A stretch of DNA of 43,681 nt from a bacterium. Lineage in GTDB: Bacteria > Armatimonadota > Zipacnadia > Zipacnadales > Zipacnadaceae. The notes below the pieces were generated by a model. That model made no database searches, was not told where the DNA came from, and was given only the letters and a program-made list of their open reading frames with translations. Shown here one piece after another: positions 34,073 to 42,733 of the stretch; positions within the stretch are counted from its first letter, which is position 1, and each line of letters starts with the position of its first letter. Location: NCBI GenBank assembly GCA_030615605.1, contig JAUWYY010000005.1, forward strand, positions 1 to 43,681, written 5' to 3'. The translations under genes were made by a program, and so were the position numbers.

Positions 34073-34861
34073 GTGGGTACAGACATCAGCACTTGGGCGA
34101 GCTGTCATCCAGAACTCGGCGAGTCCTCCACGAGGCACCGCCACATGACTCGTTACGAGTTTGCGCGCGAACATTTGGCGAATATCCGACCTCAGAAGCT
34201 GCTTGACGTTGGCTCGGGCCATGGGTACGGGGCTGCAATGCTGCTACACGTGGCGGAGTTCGTGGTAGGCTTGGACGCCGATCCGGAAAGTCTGAAGTAT
34301 GCCTCAAGCCAATATGTGATGCCTGATCTTCGCTTTGTACACGGTGATGCGCATAACCTTCCCTTTGATGACGAGACCTTTGACGCACTGGTCACCTTCG
34401 AAGTAATCGAACATGTTGAATTCCCCGACAAGATGGCTGGGGAGTCGGCCCGGGTCCTTAAGCCGGGGGGGTGCCTTATATTAGCCACCCCCAACTGCCA
34501 CTTTCACGGACCACTACCTACAAACCCGCACGCCAAGCCTAATACTGGCTATCACATGCGCCACTATTATCCTGAGGATGTCTTAGAGCTTCTCAAGCCA
34601 CTCTTCGCCGAGGTAGGTTTGTTGGGCCAGTTCATAGACCCTCGCTATGTCCGCCTGGAGCAATCTACCATTGCCCGGGCTATACTGCGGGTTAAGCGGA
34701 GTGTAGGCGTATCCCGCGCTCTTTTTCCCGGATCCTTTAAGACTGCTTTGAGCCGGCGGCTATTCGGAGTCAGCAAGGAAGATATCACCCCCAAAGATAT
34801 TTCGTTTTCAGCAGAGAACATAGAAAAGTGCAGCCACATTGTGGCAATCTGCACAAAGTAA
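34073..34861 (+). CDS. Class I SAM-dependent methyltransferase
   Basis: This 262-residue protein has motif I LLDVGSGHGYGAAML, motif II VVGLDADPESL, FVHGDAHNLPF, LVTFEVIEHVE and VLKPGGCLILATPN. This is the Methyltransf_11 pattern of SAM-dependent enzymes. In polysaccharide loci these often methylate a sugar of the repeat unit. The GTG start at 34073 has AGGAGG 8 nt upstream. It is the first gene after the 232-bp gap, so it may head a second transcription unit. The acceptor is unknown. Confidence 0.87.
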   Translation: MGTDISTWASCHPELGESSTRHRHMTRYEFAREHLANIRPQKLLDVGSGHGYGAAMLLHVAEFVVGLDADPESLKYASSQYVMPDLRFVHGDAHNLPFDDETFDALVTFEVIEHVEFPDKMAGESARVLKPGGCLILATPNCHFHGPLPTNPHAKPNTGYHMRHYYPEDVLELLKPLFAEVGLLGQFIDPRYVRLEQSTIARAILRVKRSVGVSRALFPGSFKTALSRRLFGVSKEDITPKDISFSAENIEKCSHIVAICTK

Positions 34862-34883
34862 GACATTGTCCGAGAGAACGAGT

Positions 34884-36140
34884 ATGAAAATCTTACTGGC
34901 GCACAAGTACTTCTATCGCGGCGGTGGCACTGCGACTTACCTGTTCGCGCTGATTGAGCAGCTTGAGCGGCGCGGGCATCAGTGCGTGCCGTTTACCGTC
35001 GCCTATGAGCAGACTGAGGTGAACAGTTACCAGGAGTACTTTGTCTCGCCGCCCCTGGCAGCCGATCAGACTCACCTCAATGGTATGAGGTTATCGCCCT
35101 GGGCGATGCTCAAGTTGCTGGGGCGGGCGACGTATTCCTTTGAAGCCCGAAGTAAGGCCTTGAAGCTAATGGATGAGGCCCAGCCAGATATCGCTTACAT
35201 ACACAACATTTACAATTACATGTCCCCCAGCATGATCCACGCCTGCCGCAAGCGCAGGATTCCCATAGTCATGCGGGTCCCGGACTACAACCTGATGTGC
35301 GCCGAGTTGCATTTCCTGCGCGATGGGCGGGTGTGCACGGAGTGCTTGGAGCACGGGTATAAGCGAGCACTGTGTTACAGGTGCCTCAAGGGCTCACTCG
35401 CTGCCACAACAGCGCGAGTAGCCTCAATGTACGTACACAAGTGGCTGCGCGTTTATGACAATGTGGATTTGTTCATCACCCCGTCGGTGTCTATGCGGGA
35501 GACAATGATTAGAGCAGGATATGATGCGGAAAAGATCCTGCACGTACCCAGCTTCTACCCGGGACAAGTTGACGAGAACAGGTCGCCTGTCGAGGATAAC
35601 TATATCCTGTACTTCGGCCGTCTGGCCCCGGAGAAGGGTATTGACATTCTCATTCAAGCTATGGCCATGCTAGACGGCGAAGTGCGATTGGTCATCGCAG
35701 GAGCTGACGTCGATGGGACCCAGGCTGTTCTCGAGCAACTGGCTAAGGACCTGAATTTGACTAATGTGCGGTTCGTCGGTTTCCAGGACCGGGAAGCACT
35801 CGATGAACTGATTAGGCGATGCCTATTTAGCGTAGTCCCGTCTCGCTGGTATGACAACAGCCCGATGGCTATATTGGAGAGCTTTACTCACCGTAAGCCA
35901 GTGGTGGGCAGTAATATCGGAGGGATACCAGAGCAGATCGCTGAGGGCTGCGGGCTTCTTTTTGAACCAGATAATCCGGAAGACTTGGCTGAGCAGATGC
36001 AGCTAATGGTGAATCGCCCAGAAGTGCGAAGACAGATGGGACGCGCCGCAGGAGAGCAAGTAGCAACACGGTATTCCCCACAAGTGCATTGTGACCGATT
36101 GCTCGGTTTGTTCGAGGATGTTATCGCTGCTTATGTCTGA
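34884..36140 (+). CDS. GT4-family glycosyltransferase with Cys-rich insert
   Basis: This 418-residue GT-B enzyme has N-terminal MKILLAHKYFYRGGGTATYL, IAYIHNIYNYMSPS and donor-domain LYFGRLAPEKGIDILI. The motif near the donor site is SRWYDNSPMAILESFTHRKP, where a Trp-Tyr-Asp stretch replaces the first Glu of E-x7-E; this is a known variant in the subfamily. A Cys cluster (DGRVCTECLEHG, ALCYRCLKGS) at about residues 148-175 could bind zinc. The start is ATG 34884; longer frames overlap the methyltransferase gene. Confidence 0.87.
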   Translation: MKILLAHKYFYRGGGTATYLFALIEQLERRGHQCVPFTVAYEQTEVNSYQEYFVSPPLAADQTHLNGMRLSPWAMLKLLGRATYSFEARSKALKLMDEAQPDIAYIHNIYNYMSPSMIHACRKRRIPIVMRVPDYNLMCAELHFLRDGRVCTECLEHGYKRALCYRCLKGSLAATTARVASMYVHKWLRVYDNVDLFITPSVSMRETMIRAGYDAEKILHVPSFYPGQVDENRSPVEDNYILYFGRLAPEKGIDILIQAMAMLDGEVRLVIAGADVDGTQAVLEQLAKDLNLTNVRFVGFQDREALDELIRRCLFSVVPSRWYDNSPMAILESFTHRKPVVGSNIGGIPEQIAEGCGLLFEPDNPEDLAEQMQLMVNRPEVRRQMGRAAGEQVATRYSPQVHCDRLLGLFEDVIAAYV

Positions 36141-37269
36141 AATCAACCGAACAGACAATACGCTCTACGTGGTGATAGGATGCGACTGTGACCCGGATCG
36201 GCCACAGTATGGCGGGACCAGGTACGACAGTCGCGCACCTCTGAAATGGCGCGGAGTACGGGAGGGAATCCCCCGGGTTCGCGAGATTGCAGACGGGATA
36301 CGAGATGACTTTGGCAATTCAGTCAAGATAACGTGGTGTGTGCGCTCTGATCTGCAGATGAAGGAGATTTACGGAGATTGTGCGTGGCCCTACGCTGAAT
36401 TCCGCGATCTGTGGCAAAGCCTGGCAGACCAAGGCGACGAAATCGCCTGGCATCCGCACCTGTGGCGATGGAGCGACGAGCATGGCTGTTGGTATCAGGA
36501 GATCGAGGATGAAGGCTGGATGCGGGACTGCCTGTATCAGGGATACACGACACTAACTGCTCATATGGGGTACGCCCCAACGACCAGCCGCATGGGGTGG
36601 GAATTTCACAACAATATAACCATGCGGCAGATTGACGAGTTGGGTATCAAAGTGGACTTTTCCGCGATACCCGGGCGCTTTACGCGCGGCTCCGCTGATC
36701 ACTTGGGCAGCGTCTTTAATTGTTATGTCGACTGGCGAAATACGCCTGAAAGAGCTTATGTGCCCTCGGGGTCCGATTACAGACGAGAGCCTAAAGCGAA
36801 CGAGGAAGCTTTGAGGATAACAGAACTGCCGATGTCCATCTTCCGGTCGAGAGTCTTGAGTATAGCGGCTCGCCTCCGCCGTACAGCCAAGGCTAAGGAC
36901 TGGGCTGGGCTGAGGCAGTTGTTTGGCACGGCGAACGGAAACGCCCCTTCCCTTAAGGCCTATATCACCACTCATCCGTACATCTTCTCACGATTGGCTG
37001 CCACCCAACTGAATAAAGTCAAAGAGAACGGCTGTAGCTTCCTGGTGACCGCCTTCCACGCCGATGAGCTGCTCAAAGATAGCCGGATGCTCGCCAGACT
37101 TCATGGTGCTGAGCATCTTCAAAACAATCTTGAGCGGCTGCGGCGAGCGTGTGCGGAGTGGGGGGTGCATCTCAGATTTGTCACGGCGAGGGAGCTGTCA
37201 GCAACAATTAAGGAGCATGCCAGCGCCAGTGTTACTACGCCGCGTCCTCACCGGGAGAGTCTGGTCTGA
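36133..37269 (+). CDS. Polysaccharide-deacetylase-like protein (NodB-related)
   Basis: This 378-residue protein starts TLYVVIGCDCDPDRPQYGG, where D-C-D corresponds to the metal-binding acidic pair, and has a His motif in EIAWHPHLWRW (H-x-H). Later it has FLVTAFHADELL, a C-terminal His-Asp/Glu pattern of the family. NodB-type enzymes remove N-acetyl groups from amino sugars with a divalent metal, so it could modify the EPS. ATG 36133 overlaps the preceding stop by 8 bp; earlier starts lie deeper in that gene. The family is moderately sure and the substrate unknown. Confidence 0.72.
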   Translation: MSEINRTDNTLYVVIGCDCDPDRPQYGGTRYDSRAPLKWRGVREGIPRVREIADGIRDDFGNSVKITWCVRSDLQMKEIYGDCAWPYAEFRDLWQSLADQGDEIAWHPHLWRWSDEHGCWYQEIEDEGWMRDCLYQGYTTLTAHMGYAPTTSRMGWEFHNNITMRQIDELGIKVDFSAIPGRFTRGSADHLGSVFNCYVDWRNTPERAYVPSGSDYRREPKANEEALRITELPMSIFRSRVLSIAARLRRTAKAKDWAGLRQLFGTANGNAPSLKAYITTHPYIFSRLAATQLNKVKENGCSFLVTAFHADELLKDSRMLARLHGAEHLQNNLERLRRACAEWGVHLRFVTARELSATIKEHASASVTTPRPHRESLV

Positions 37270-37358
37270 TATTTTCTGTACACAATTACTGTGAAACGCT
37301 AAAAACAGTGTGAACGTAGAATCCTGCATGGCAGCACAGGAAGGAGGAACTGAACGGT

Positions 37359-37562
37359 ATGAGGCCCATGTCACCTAGCGCTACGGTCAAGGCATTGAAC
37401 GAAGCTAAGGCAGCGATGCGGGGACGGTACAACACCAGACCTGCCAAACGCGTGACTTTTGTTAGGTATTTATATGGACTAGCCGACGCACGAATGGTTG
37501 GCAGTGAATTGCTCGATCTCGCTTGTGGGGGGGCATCCTGGCCACGAATAACTGTCACGTAA
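37359..37562 (+). CDS. Possible small gene of unknown function
   Basis: A frame of 67 codons starts at ATG 37359 with AGGAGG 11 nt upstream, a better ribosome binding site than many neighbours. The peptide is basic at first (AAMRGRYNTRPAKRVTFVRY) and then Ala/Gly-rich. I recognise no family. It fills most of the 335-bp gap between the deacetylase-like and acetyltransferase genes. It may be real or a remnant. Confidence 0.3.
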   Translation: MRPMSPSATVKALNEAKAAMRGRYNTRPAKRVTFVRYLYGLADARMVGSELLDLACGGASWPRITVT

Positions 37563-37604
37563 AGGCTAAGAGACAGCTAAGTATGGTGGAAAAGGAGGAG
37601 CCTT

Positions 37605-38945
37605 ATGTCGAAGGAAAAGCTTGAACGCCGGCAGCGCGAGCTAAGTGCCAAAATAGGGAGAGCGAAAAAGAGTGGGCAAGACTCGTCGGATCTGATTGAA
37701 CAGAACCGCGAGGTTTCAAGACGCATACAGCAGATAGAGGCGAAGCTGGCCGAAGAGGAAAGCGACCAAACAGCTTCTGCTGAGGATACTCCGGTAACGA
37801 ACGTTCTCACAACAACTGAAGCATTCCGGGACCTGCGTGACGAGTGGGGTGAGCTTATATCGAAAGCCAACGTATATTCTCCATTTATGATGTGGGAGTG
37901 GTTGTACCCGTGGTGGAAATTCTTTGGCCGCAATAAGCGCCTGCGCTTAATCACCGTACGGAATAGGCAGAATCGCCTAGTTGGGTTGGCACCGATGATG
38001 TTGGGATTTACGGAAGATGGCCGATGTCATCCCAGAGTCATGGCTTTCCTCGGTTCGGGAGAGGAGGGGCCGCGAGGCCAGTACTTTACGTTCATAGCCG
38101 ACCCAGCGCGGCGGGAAGTAGTTCTGGGTGCAATAATCGACTGTCTGTGCGAACTACGCGGCGAGTGGCTAGTTATGAGGCTGTGGCGCCTACGGCAAGA
38201 TGACGTCTATCATGACTTCCTGGACGTACTGAGCTGCTACGACGAGCTAGCCGCGATAGTCCAGCGAAAGGGGACCACTGTCCATGGCCCGCTACCATCC
38301 ACCATGAAGGATTTCATTGCCTCAGTCCCGTCCAAGAGGAGACGTCAATACTTGCGCAACCAAGAACATAACCTCAAGAAGACGTTTAATAGCGTGGGCC
38401 AGGAGGTATGTGGGAGCGTAGACGAACTTCCGCGTTTTGTAAGTACAATTCATGAGCTAAATATCCGCAGGCATCAGGCAAAGGGAATGAAAAGTTCTTG
38501 GTTGGCCTCAGATAAGCAAGCCTGCTTTGAGGAGGCAGCTACCTTGCTCTTCGCCAGCGCCTCCTTCCGGGCAGAGTTGCTGCACCTAGATGGGCAGCCT
38601 GTTGCTGGCATAGCTGGCATAATCCGAGATGGCACATATTTCGCCTTCGAACTTGGTTTTGTGCCAGAATTCGCCCGGGATCAGGTCGGTCACGTGCTGC
38701 TTGGGCTGTGTATACAGGACTGTATAAACAGTGGTCTGACGCACTTTGATATGCTGAGTACCTACGATTATATGTATCAGTATTTCTCTGACGAGCAAAC
38801 GGTACTTCAGATAACGGTCTTCCAGCATAGCAGTTCAAGTCTAAGACACATAGGCTCCTCACTGTGGCTCGAGGGAGTCAAGGCACCAATTAAGAGACTG
38901 ATACGGTGGCCCCAGATCAAGAGGCTTCTGTACAGGAGAAACTGA
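37605..38945 (+). CDS. GNAT/FemAB-like acyltransferase (CelD/BcsL type)
   Basis: This 446-residue protein has an N-terminal coiled coil (about 1-55, EKLERRQRELSAKIGRAKK and EQNREVSRRIQQIEAKLAEE). The rest resembles the Acetyltransf_6 family of cellulose/EPS loci: SPFMMWEWLYPWWKFFG near residue 88, RRRQYLRNQEHNLKK, and a C-terminal GNAT core with ELLHLDGQPVAGIAG and DQVGHVLLGLCIQDCI. It may add an acyl or aminoacyl group to the polysaccharide. AAGGAGGAG lies just before the ATG. The coiled coil is an unusual addition and could hold it to a complex. Confidence 0.8.
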   Translation: MSKEKLERRQRELSAKIGRAKKSGQDSSDLIEQNREVSRRIQQIEAKLAEEESDQTASAEDTPVTNVLTTTEAFRDLRDEWGELISKANVYSPFMMWEWLYPWWKFFGRNKRLRLITVRNRQNRLVGLAPMMLGFTEDGRCHPRVMAFLGSGEEGPRGQYFTFIADPARREVVLGAIIDCLCELRGEWLVMRLWRLRQDDVYHDFLDVLSCYDELAAIVQRKGTTVHGPLPSTMKDFIASVPSKRRRQYLRNQEHNLKKTFNSVGQEVCGSVDELPRFVSTIHELNIRRHQAKGMKSSWLASDKQACFEEAATLLFASASFRAELLHLDGQPVAGIAGIIRDGTYFAFELGFVPEFARDQVGHVLLGLCIQDCINSGLTHFDMLSTYDYMYQYFSDEQTVLQITVFQHSSSSLRHIGSSLWLEGVKAPIKRLIRWPQIKRLLYRRN

Positions 38946-39063
38946 TGTGTCGAGCAAAAAATGTTAGAGCCACCAAGAGCCTGCATGGGAGGTTTCCGTT
39001 TGTATCCACAAGAATCATCGAATAGTCACAATGCCGCAGCTAAGCATTCCGGGAGGTGTTCCA

Positions 39064-40002
39064 ATGAAGCCCGATCTTGCTCAGTATCTGATCTGTCCTG
39101 ACGACAGACGTGGAGCGCTGCACATTGCCGAAATCAATGAGGAACGACCGATAGAGAGCTCTTCCTCCCAGCGGGAGATATGGGAAGGTACTCTTGTGTG
39201 CGCTGAGTGCACCCGCACCTTTCCGGTCATCGAAGGGATACCGCGTCTCCTGCCCAAGGAACTCCAAACCCCGGACGTTGATGAGAGGCAGCACTACACC
39301 TTAAAGGAGATGCGCCTTCGGGACGCTGAGGCGCCATGCTACGAAGATCTCCTCACGCCCTTCGAAAACGTCGTCGAGCTGCCTCTTTTTCCCAGACACT
39401 TGCGCCTGAATACAAGTAGCACGGTTCTGGAGATTGGTTGTGGCACAGGCCGCTTGACCCGATGGCTCTACCGATGTGCAGCTCGCGTGATTGCCTTTGA
39501 CATTGCCGCGGACTCCCTACGGATTCTCCAGCGCTCCTTGAAGCCTCGCGGTAGACTGAAAGTCGACATATTGCAAGCGTCGGCGACTCACCTCCCTATT
39601 CGTCAGCAATCTGTCGACGCTGCAGCAAGCGCGGGGGTACTGTCCCATATCCCCCACGAACGGGAGATGGTGTGCGAGGGCATTGCGGCGGCTCTCAAGT
39701 CAGGAGGACGCTTTGCTTTCACGGTGCACAATCTAAACCGGCGCATGATGGCAGAATGGCCTTCGGGAAAGAGATGTGGCGAAGGCGTGTTCATAAAGTA
39801 CTTTCGTCCGAAGGAGCTTGTTGCAGAGATACGGGAAATCCTGTCAGTTGAGCGAGTCTTCCCGATTGATTGTTTCGGACAGCGGATGGCCCATTTAGAT
39901 TGGTTTGGTTTGCTCATAGAACGAGTATTCGAGCTCACACAGATAGGTTTGCCACGTGCCAAACTGCTTTTCTGTGTTACCCGTGCACCAACTCGCCGAT
40001 GA
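39064..40002 (+). CDS. SAM-dependent methyltransferase with Trm112-like N-terminus
   Basis: This 312-residue protein has an N-terminal segment MKPDLAQYLICPDD, LVCAECTRTFPVIEGIPRLL that follows the Trm112-like zinc-ribbon pattern. The usual C-P-x-C is C-P-D-D here, so zinc binding may be lost. The methyltransferase part has VLEIGCGTGRLTRW, VIAFDIAADSL, LPIRQQSVDAAASAGVLSHI and ALKSGGRFAFTVHN. ATG 39064 has GGGAGG 8 nt upstream; an earlier ATG at 39031 lacks it. A sugar or lipid acceptor in the EPS pathway is inferred from the locus. The 111 bp after it hold nothing recognised. Confidence 0.83.
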   Translation: MKPDLAQYLICPDDRRGALHIAEINEERPIESSSSQREIWEGTLVCAECTRTFPVIEGIPRLLPKELQTPDVDERQHYTLKEMRLRDAEAPCYEDLLTPFENVVELPLFPRHLRLNTSSTVLEIGCGTGRLTRWLYRCAARVIAFDIAADSLRILQRSLKPRGRLKVDILQASATHLPIRQQSVDAAASAGVLSHIPHEREMVCEGIAAALKSGGRFAFTVHNLNRRMMAEWPSGKRCGEGVFIKYFRPKELVAEIREILSVERVFPIDCFGQRMAHLDWFGLLIERVFELTQIGLPRAKLLFCVTRAPTRR

Positions 40003-40113
40003 TGGGGGGTAATGTCCCTAATATGTCATTCCTTGCATCAAGACTTCGCAGCAGGGCGAATCCTTGCACAATTTACGCTTATGGCAAGAACAATATAGCC
40101 GAGGCCGTGAGAG

Positions 40114-41196
40114 ATGTCTAAGACTGCAAATTGTCGACAGACGACTACATTCATCGTAAGTGTTGACACGGAGGCAGACAACGAATGGGCACGAGGTGGA
40201 TTGCCGACTTACGACAATATTCGGGGTCTAACTCGCTTCCAGGAATTGTGTGACCGTTATGGTGTGCGACCTACATACTTGGTGACGTACGATGTGGCTG
40301 CTGACAAGGATAGCTTGGCAGTACTGAGGGATCTTTTGCAGGACGGCAACTGCGAAATTGGCGCTCATTTGCACGGATGGCGAACGCCGCCCTTTTATGA
40401 CCCATTGGACAGTAGTAGTCAATGCCATGCCTATTTGTACGAGTATCCGATGCCAGTACAGGCCGAGAAAGTCAAGATGCTCACAGAATTTCTGGAGCAG
40501 TCATTTCAGGTGAAAATGCAGTCGTATCGTGCCGGTCGCTGGGGCATAGATTCGTACGGAATCGCGCTGTTAGAAGCAACCGGGTACAGAATAGACACTT
40601 CAGTCGCTCCCTTGCGCTCCTGGGCAGAGAAGAAAGGAGACCCTGAGGGGAAAGGCGGGCCTAGCTTTCTCAGAGCTCCTATGCGTCCTTATTATGCGTC
40701 AGTGGACGATGTCCAACAGCCAGGCACAAGCAACATCCTGGAGATACCTGTATCAGTGCGCATACTGTCACCGGCACTTAAGGTAGACTGGGTCAGGGCA
40801 TTTGCAGGAGTGTTCAGTGGGGAGGGAATCGGATGCCGCATCATACGCAACATCTTGCGCAAGCTGGGAATAGCCGACTTAATCACACTAAACCCAACCG
40901 TGAATTCGCTACGCCACATGACTATGCTGGCCCAGCGGTTAATTAGGACTGGCGAGCCGGTCATAAACATGGCATTCCATTCCAGCGAGTTGATGGCCGA
41001 ATGTAGCCCTGAAGTTAGAGACGTGCATGACCAGCAACTGGTGTGGCAAAGATTGAAAGACATATTCACATTCGTCTCCAACTATTCCCAAATACAAAAG
41101 GTGACCTTAACGGAGTATTCTCAAGTACATGGAGAGCCTGATTGTGCAACTGCCGAGCGGACAAGGAAATTGAGCACGACCGATGTCAAGAGCTGA
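40114..41196 (+). CDS. Polysaccharide-deacetylase-family protein
   Basis: This 360-residue protein has FIVSVDTEADNEW (acidic metal site), GVRPTYLVTYDVA, EIGAHLHGWRTPP (H-x-H metal site), SYRAGRWGIDSYG, and NMAFHSSELMAECSP near the C-terminus. These match the ordered motifs of NodB-type polysaccharide deacetylases better than the related protein at 36133-37269. It may act on N-acetylated sugars of the polymer. The gene overlaps the start of the second flippase by 14 bp, indicating coupling. No signal peptide is seen, so action in the cytoplasm on precursors is possible. Confidence 0.82.
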   Translation: MSKTANCRQTTTFIVSVDTEADNEWARGGLPTYDNIRGLTRFQELCDRYGVRPTYLVTYDVAADKDSLAVLRDLLQDGNCEIGAHLHGWRTPPFYDPLDSSSQCHAYLYEYPMPVQAEKVKMLTEFLEQSFQVKMQSYRAGRWGIDSYGIALLEATGYRIDTSVAPLRSWAEKKGDPEGKGGPSFLRAPMRPYYASVDDVQQPGTSNILEIPVSVRILSPALKVDWVRAFAGVFSGEGIGCRIIRNILRKLGIADLITLNPTVNSLRHMTMLAQRLIRTGEPVINMAFHSSELMAECSPEVRDVHDQQLVWQRLKDIFTFVSNYSQIQKVTLTEYSQVHGEPDCATAERTRKLSTTDVKS

Positions 41197-42724
41197 GCGT
41201 GCAATAAGAGACATGGGGAAGCTGTACGGGGCAGAGCTAGGAGCGGGAGCGTTTGCGCTAGTCTTCTCGGCTTGGCTCGCTACGAACCTGCCGAGCGGAG
41301 AGTACGCACTATTGCCCGTCTGTATCATGTTGGCCGCTTTGGTGGAAGTATTCGCGTGTTTCGGGATGGGAAACCTGTTTGTGCGATTGATCCCTTCATT
41401 GCTGCAAAGCGATGAACGGGAGAAAGCGGCAGCTTTGCTGCGTGTCGGATTGGCTATCAACGTATTGGCTGCCTCATTACTAACGACCTTACTCCTACTG
41501 GGAACTGAGGAGATCGTGAGCCTATTACACCTCCAGGGGCAGGTAGAAGTATCAGTTGTTCGTCTGCTAACTGCCGCTGTTCTGTTCACCGCGATGTACA
41601 AGCTTCTCGAGCGGGCTCTATACGCTGTCCAAGAGTTCGGGAAGGCAGCTTTCATACGGCTGATTATGAGAGTGATTCGCTCTCCTCTGGCAGTGGGTTT
41701 GTATGTCTTAATGGGTATTAATGGGGCAGTATTGGCTCTGTCTTTTGCGTCGTTTATCGCTACTGCACTGGCAGTGATTTGGCTCTGGCCCTACGCTGCG
41801 GTCTGGGGCTATCCCCATCAGCCCAAACACGTCATTTCGCAAGCTCTGCCGTTTTATGGAGCTTCGCTGGCCAATCTGAGTACAAGTCGCCTTGATTTGC
41901 TAATCATGGGGGTTCTTACGACGCCAACGATGCTAGCAGGGTACCACATCGCGCGCCTGTTTGCTGACTATCTGCGGCAGTTAGGCACAAGTGCGATCGA
42001 GGCGATAACCCCTAAGCTCGCTGAACAACACGGCCAGGCTAATAGAGAGCGAGAGCATGCTTTTACCAGGTGTTGGAGATATTTGTTTTTAGGGATGCTG
42101 CCTCTACACGTGGGACTGGCGGTTACTGCTGGCCCGATTGTCGCACTATTCGCGGGCGACAAGTACCCTGCGGCGGGGCTAATTCTAAGTGTTATGGCAC
42201 TAGGCCTATTCGTAGACACGTTGGCCAGCCTATACAGAGCCCACGTAATGGTTTTTGCCAGGCAATGGCACTTGATGCTACTTGATGGTAGCGCCGGTGT
42301 CGTCAGTATCGGCCTAAGTGTGGTGCTTGTCCTGTACCTGGGAGGATTGGGTGCAGCCTTAGCTCAAGTTGCTCAATTCGTGGTGCGAATGCTGCTGGCA
42401 ATTGTCCTTCTGAAGCAAGTTCTTATCCTAAGATATGACAAGCAGGCTACATGGGCGGCTGTATCAGGAAGTGTCCTCGTAGCAAGCACCGGTCTGATAT
42501 TGACTCCCCTTATTCCCGGCCCTTGGTCTATCCCCGTAATTGTCGTGGCAGGAATTGGTATCTATTTCCTCGCCTTAGGGAGAAAGCTAACTCAAAATGA
42601 TATGGACCTTGTGTGGCGCCTTATGCCGTCCCGACTGCTGGCTGCCAGAAGTGGCGCTTGGTTCATGAGGGGCATTGCCCGTTTCTTATGTGAGCCGTCT
42701 ACTACAACTTCTGAAGCGAAATAG
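41183..42724 (+). CDS. Wzx-type polysaccharide flippase (MOP superfamily), copy 2
   Basis: This 513-residue protein has about 12-14 membrane segments. Examples are FALVFSAWLATNLPSGEYAL, LYVLMGINGAVLALSFASFI, and the C-terminal WSIPVIVVAGIGIYFLALG. The segment FYGASLANLSTSRLDLLIMG and the following YHIARLFADYLRQLGTSAIE are typical of O-antigen flippases. It overlaps the deacetylase gene and is followed by a ligase/polymerase-like gene. Having two flippases in one locus suggests two lipid-linked substrates or two joined polysaccharide clusters. Confidence 0.88.
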   Translation: MSRAERAIRDMGKLYGAELGAGAFALVFSAWLATNLPSGEYALLPVCIMLAALVEVFACFGMGNLFVRLIPSLLQSDEREKAAALLRVGLAINVLAASLLTTLLLLGTEEIVSLLHLQGQVEVSVVRLLTAAVLFTAMYKLLERALYAVQEFGKAAFIRLIMRVIRSPLAVGLYVLMGINGAVLALSFASFIATALAVIWLWPYAAVWGYPHQPKHVISQALPFYGASLANLSTSRLDLLIMGVLTTPTMLAGYHIARLFADYLRQLGTSAIEAITPKLAEQHGQANREREHAFTRCWRYLFLGMLPLHVGLAVTAGPIVALFAGDKYPAAGLILSVMALGLFVDTLASLYRAHVMVFARQWHLMLLDGSAGVVSIGLSVVLVLYLGGLGAALAQVAQFVVRMLLAIVLLKQVLILRYDKQATWAAVSGSVLVASTGLILTPLIPGPWSIPVIVVAGIGIYFLALGRKLTQNDMDLVWRLMPSRLLAARSGAWFMRGIARFLCEPSTTTSEAK

Positions 42725-42733
42725 GTATTGGCG

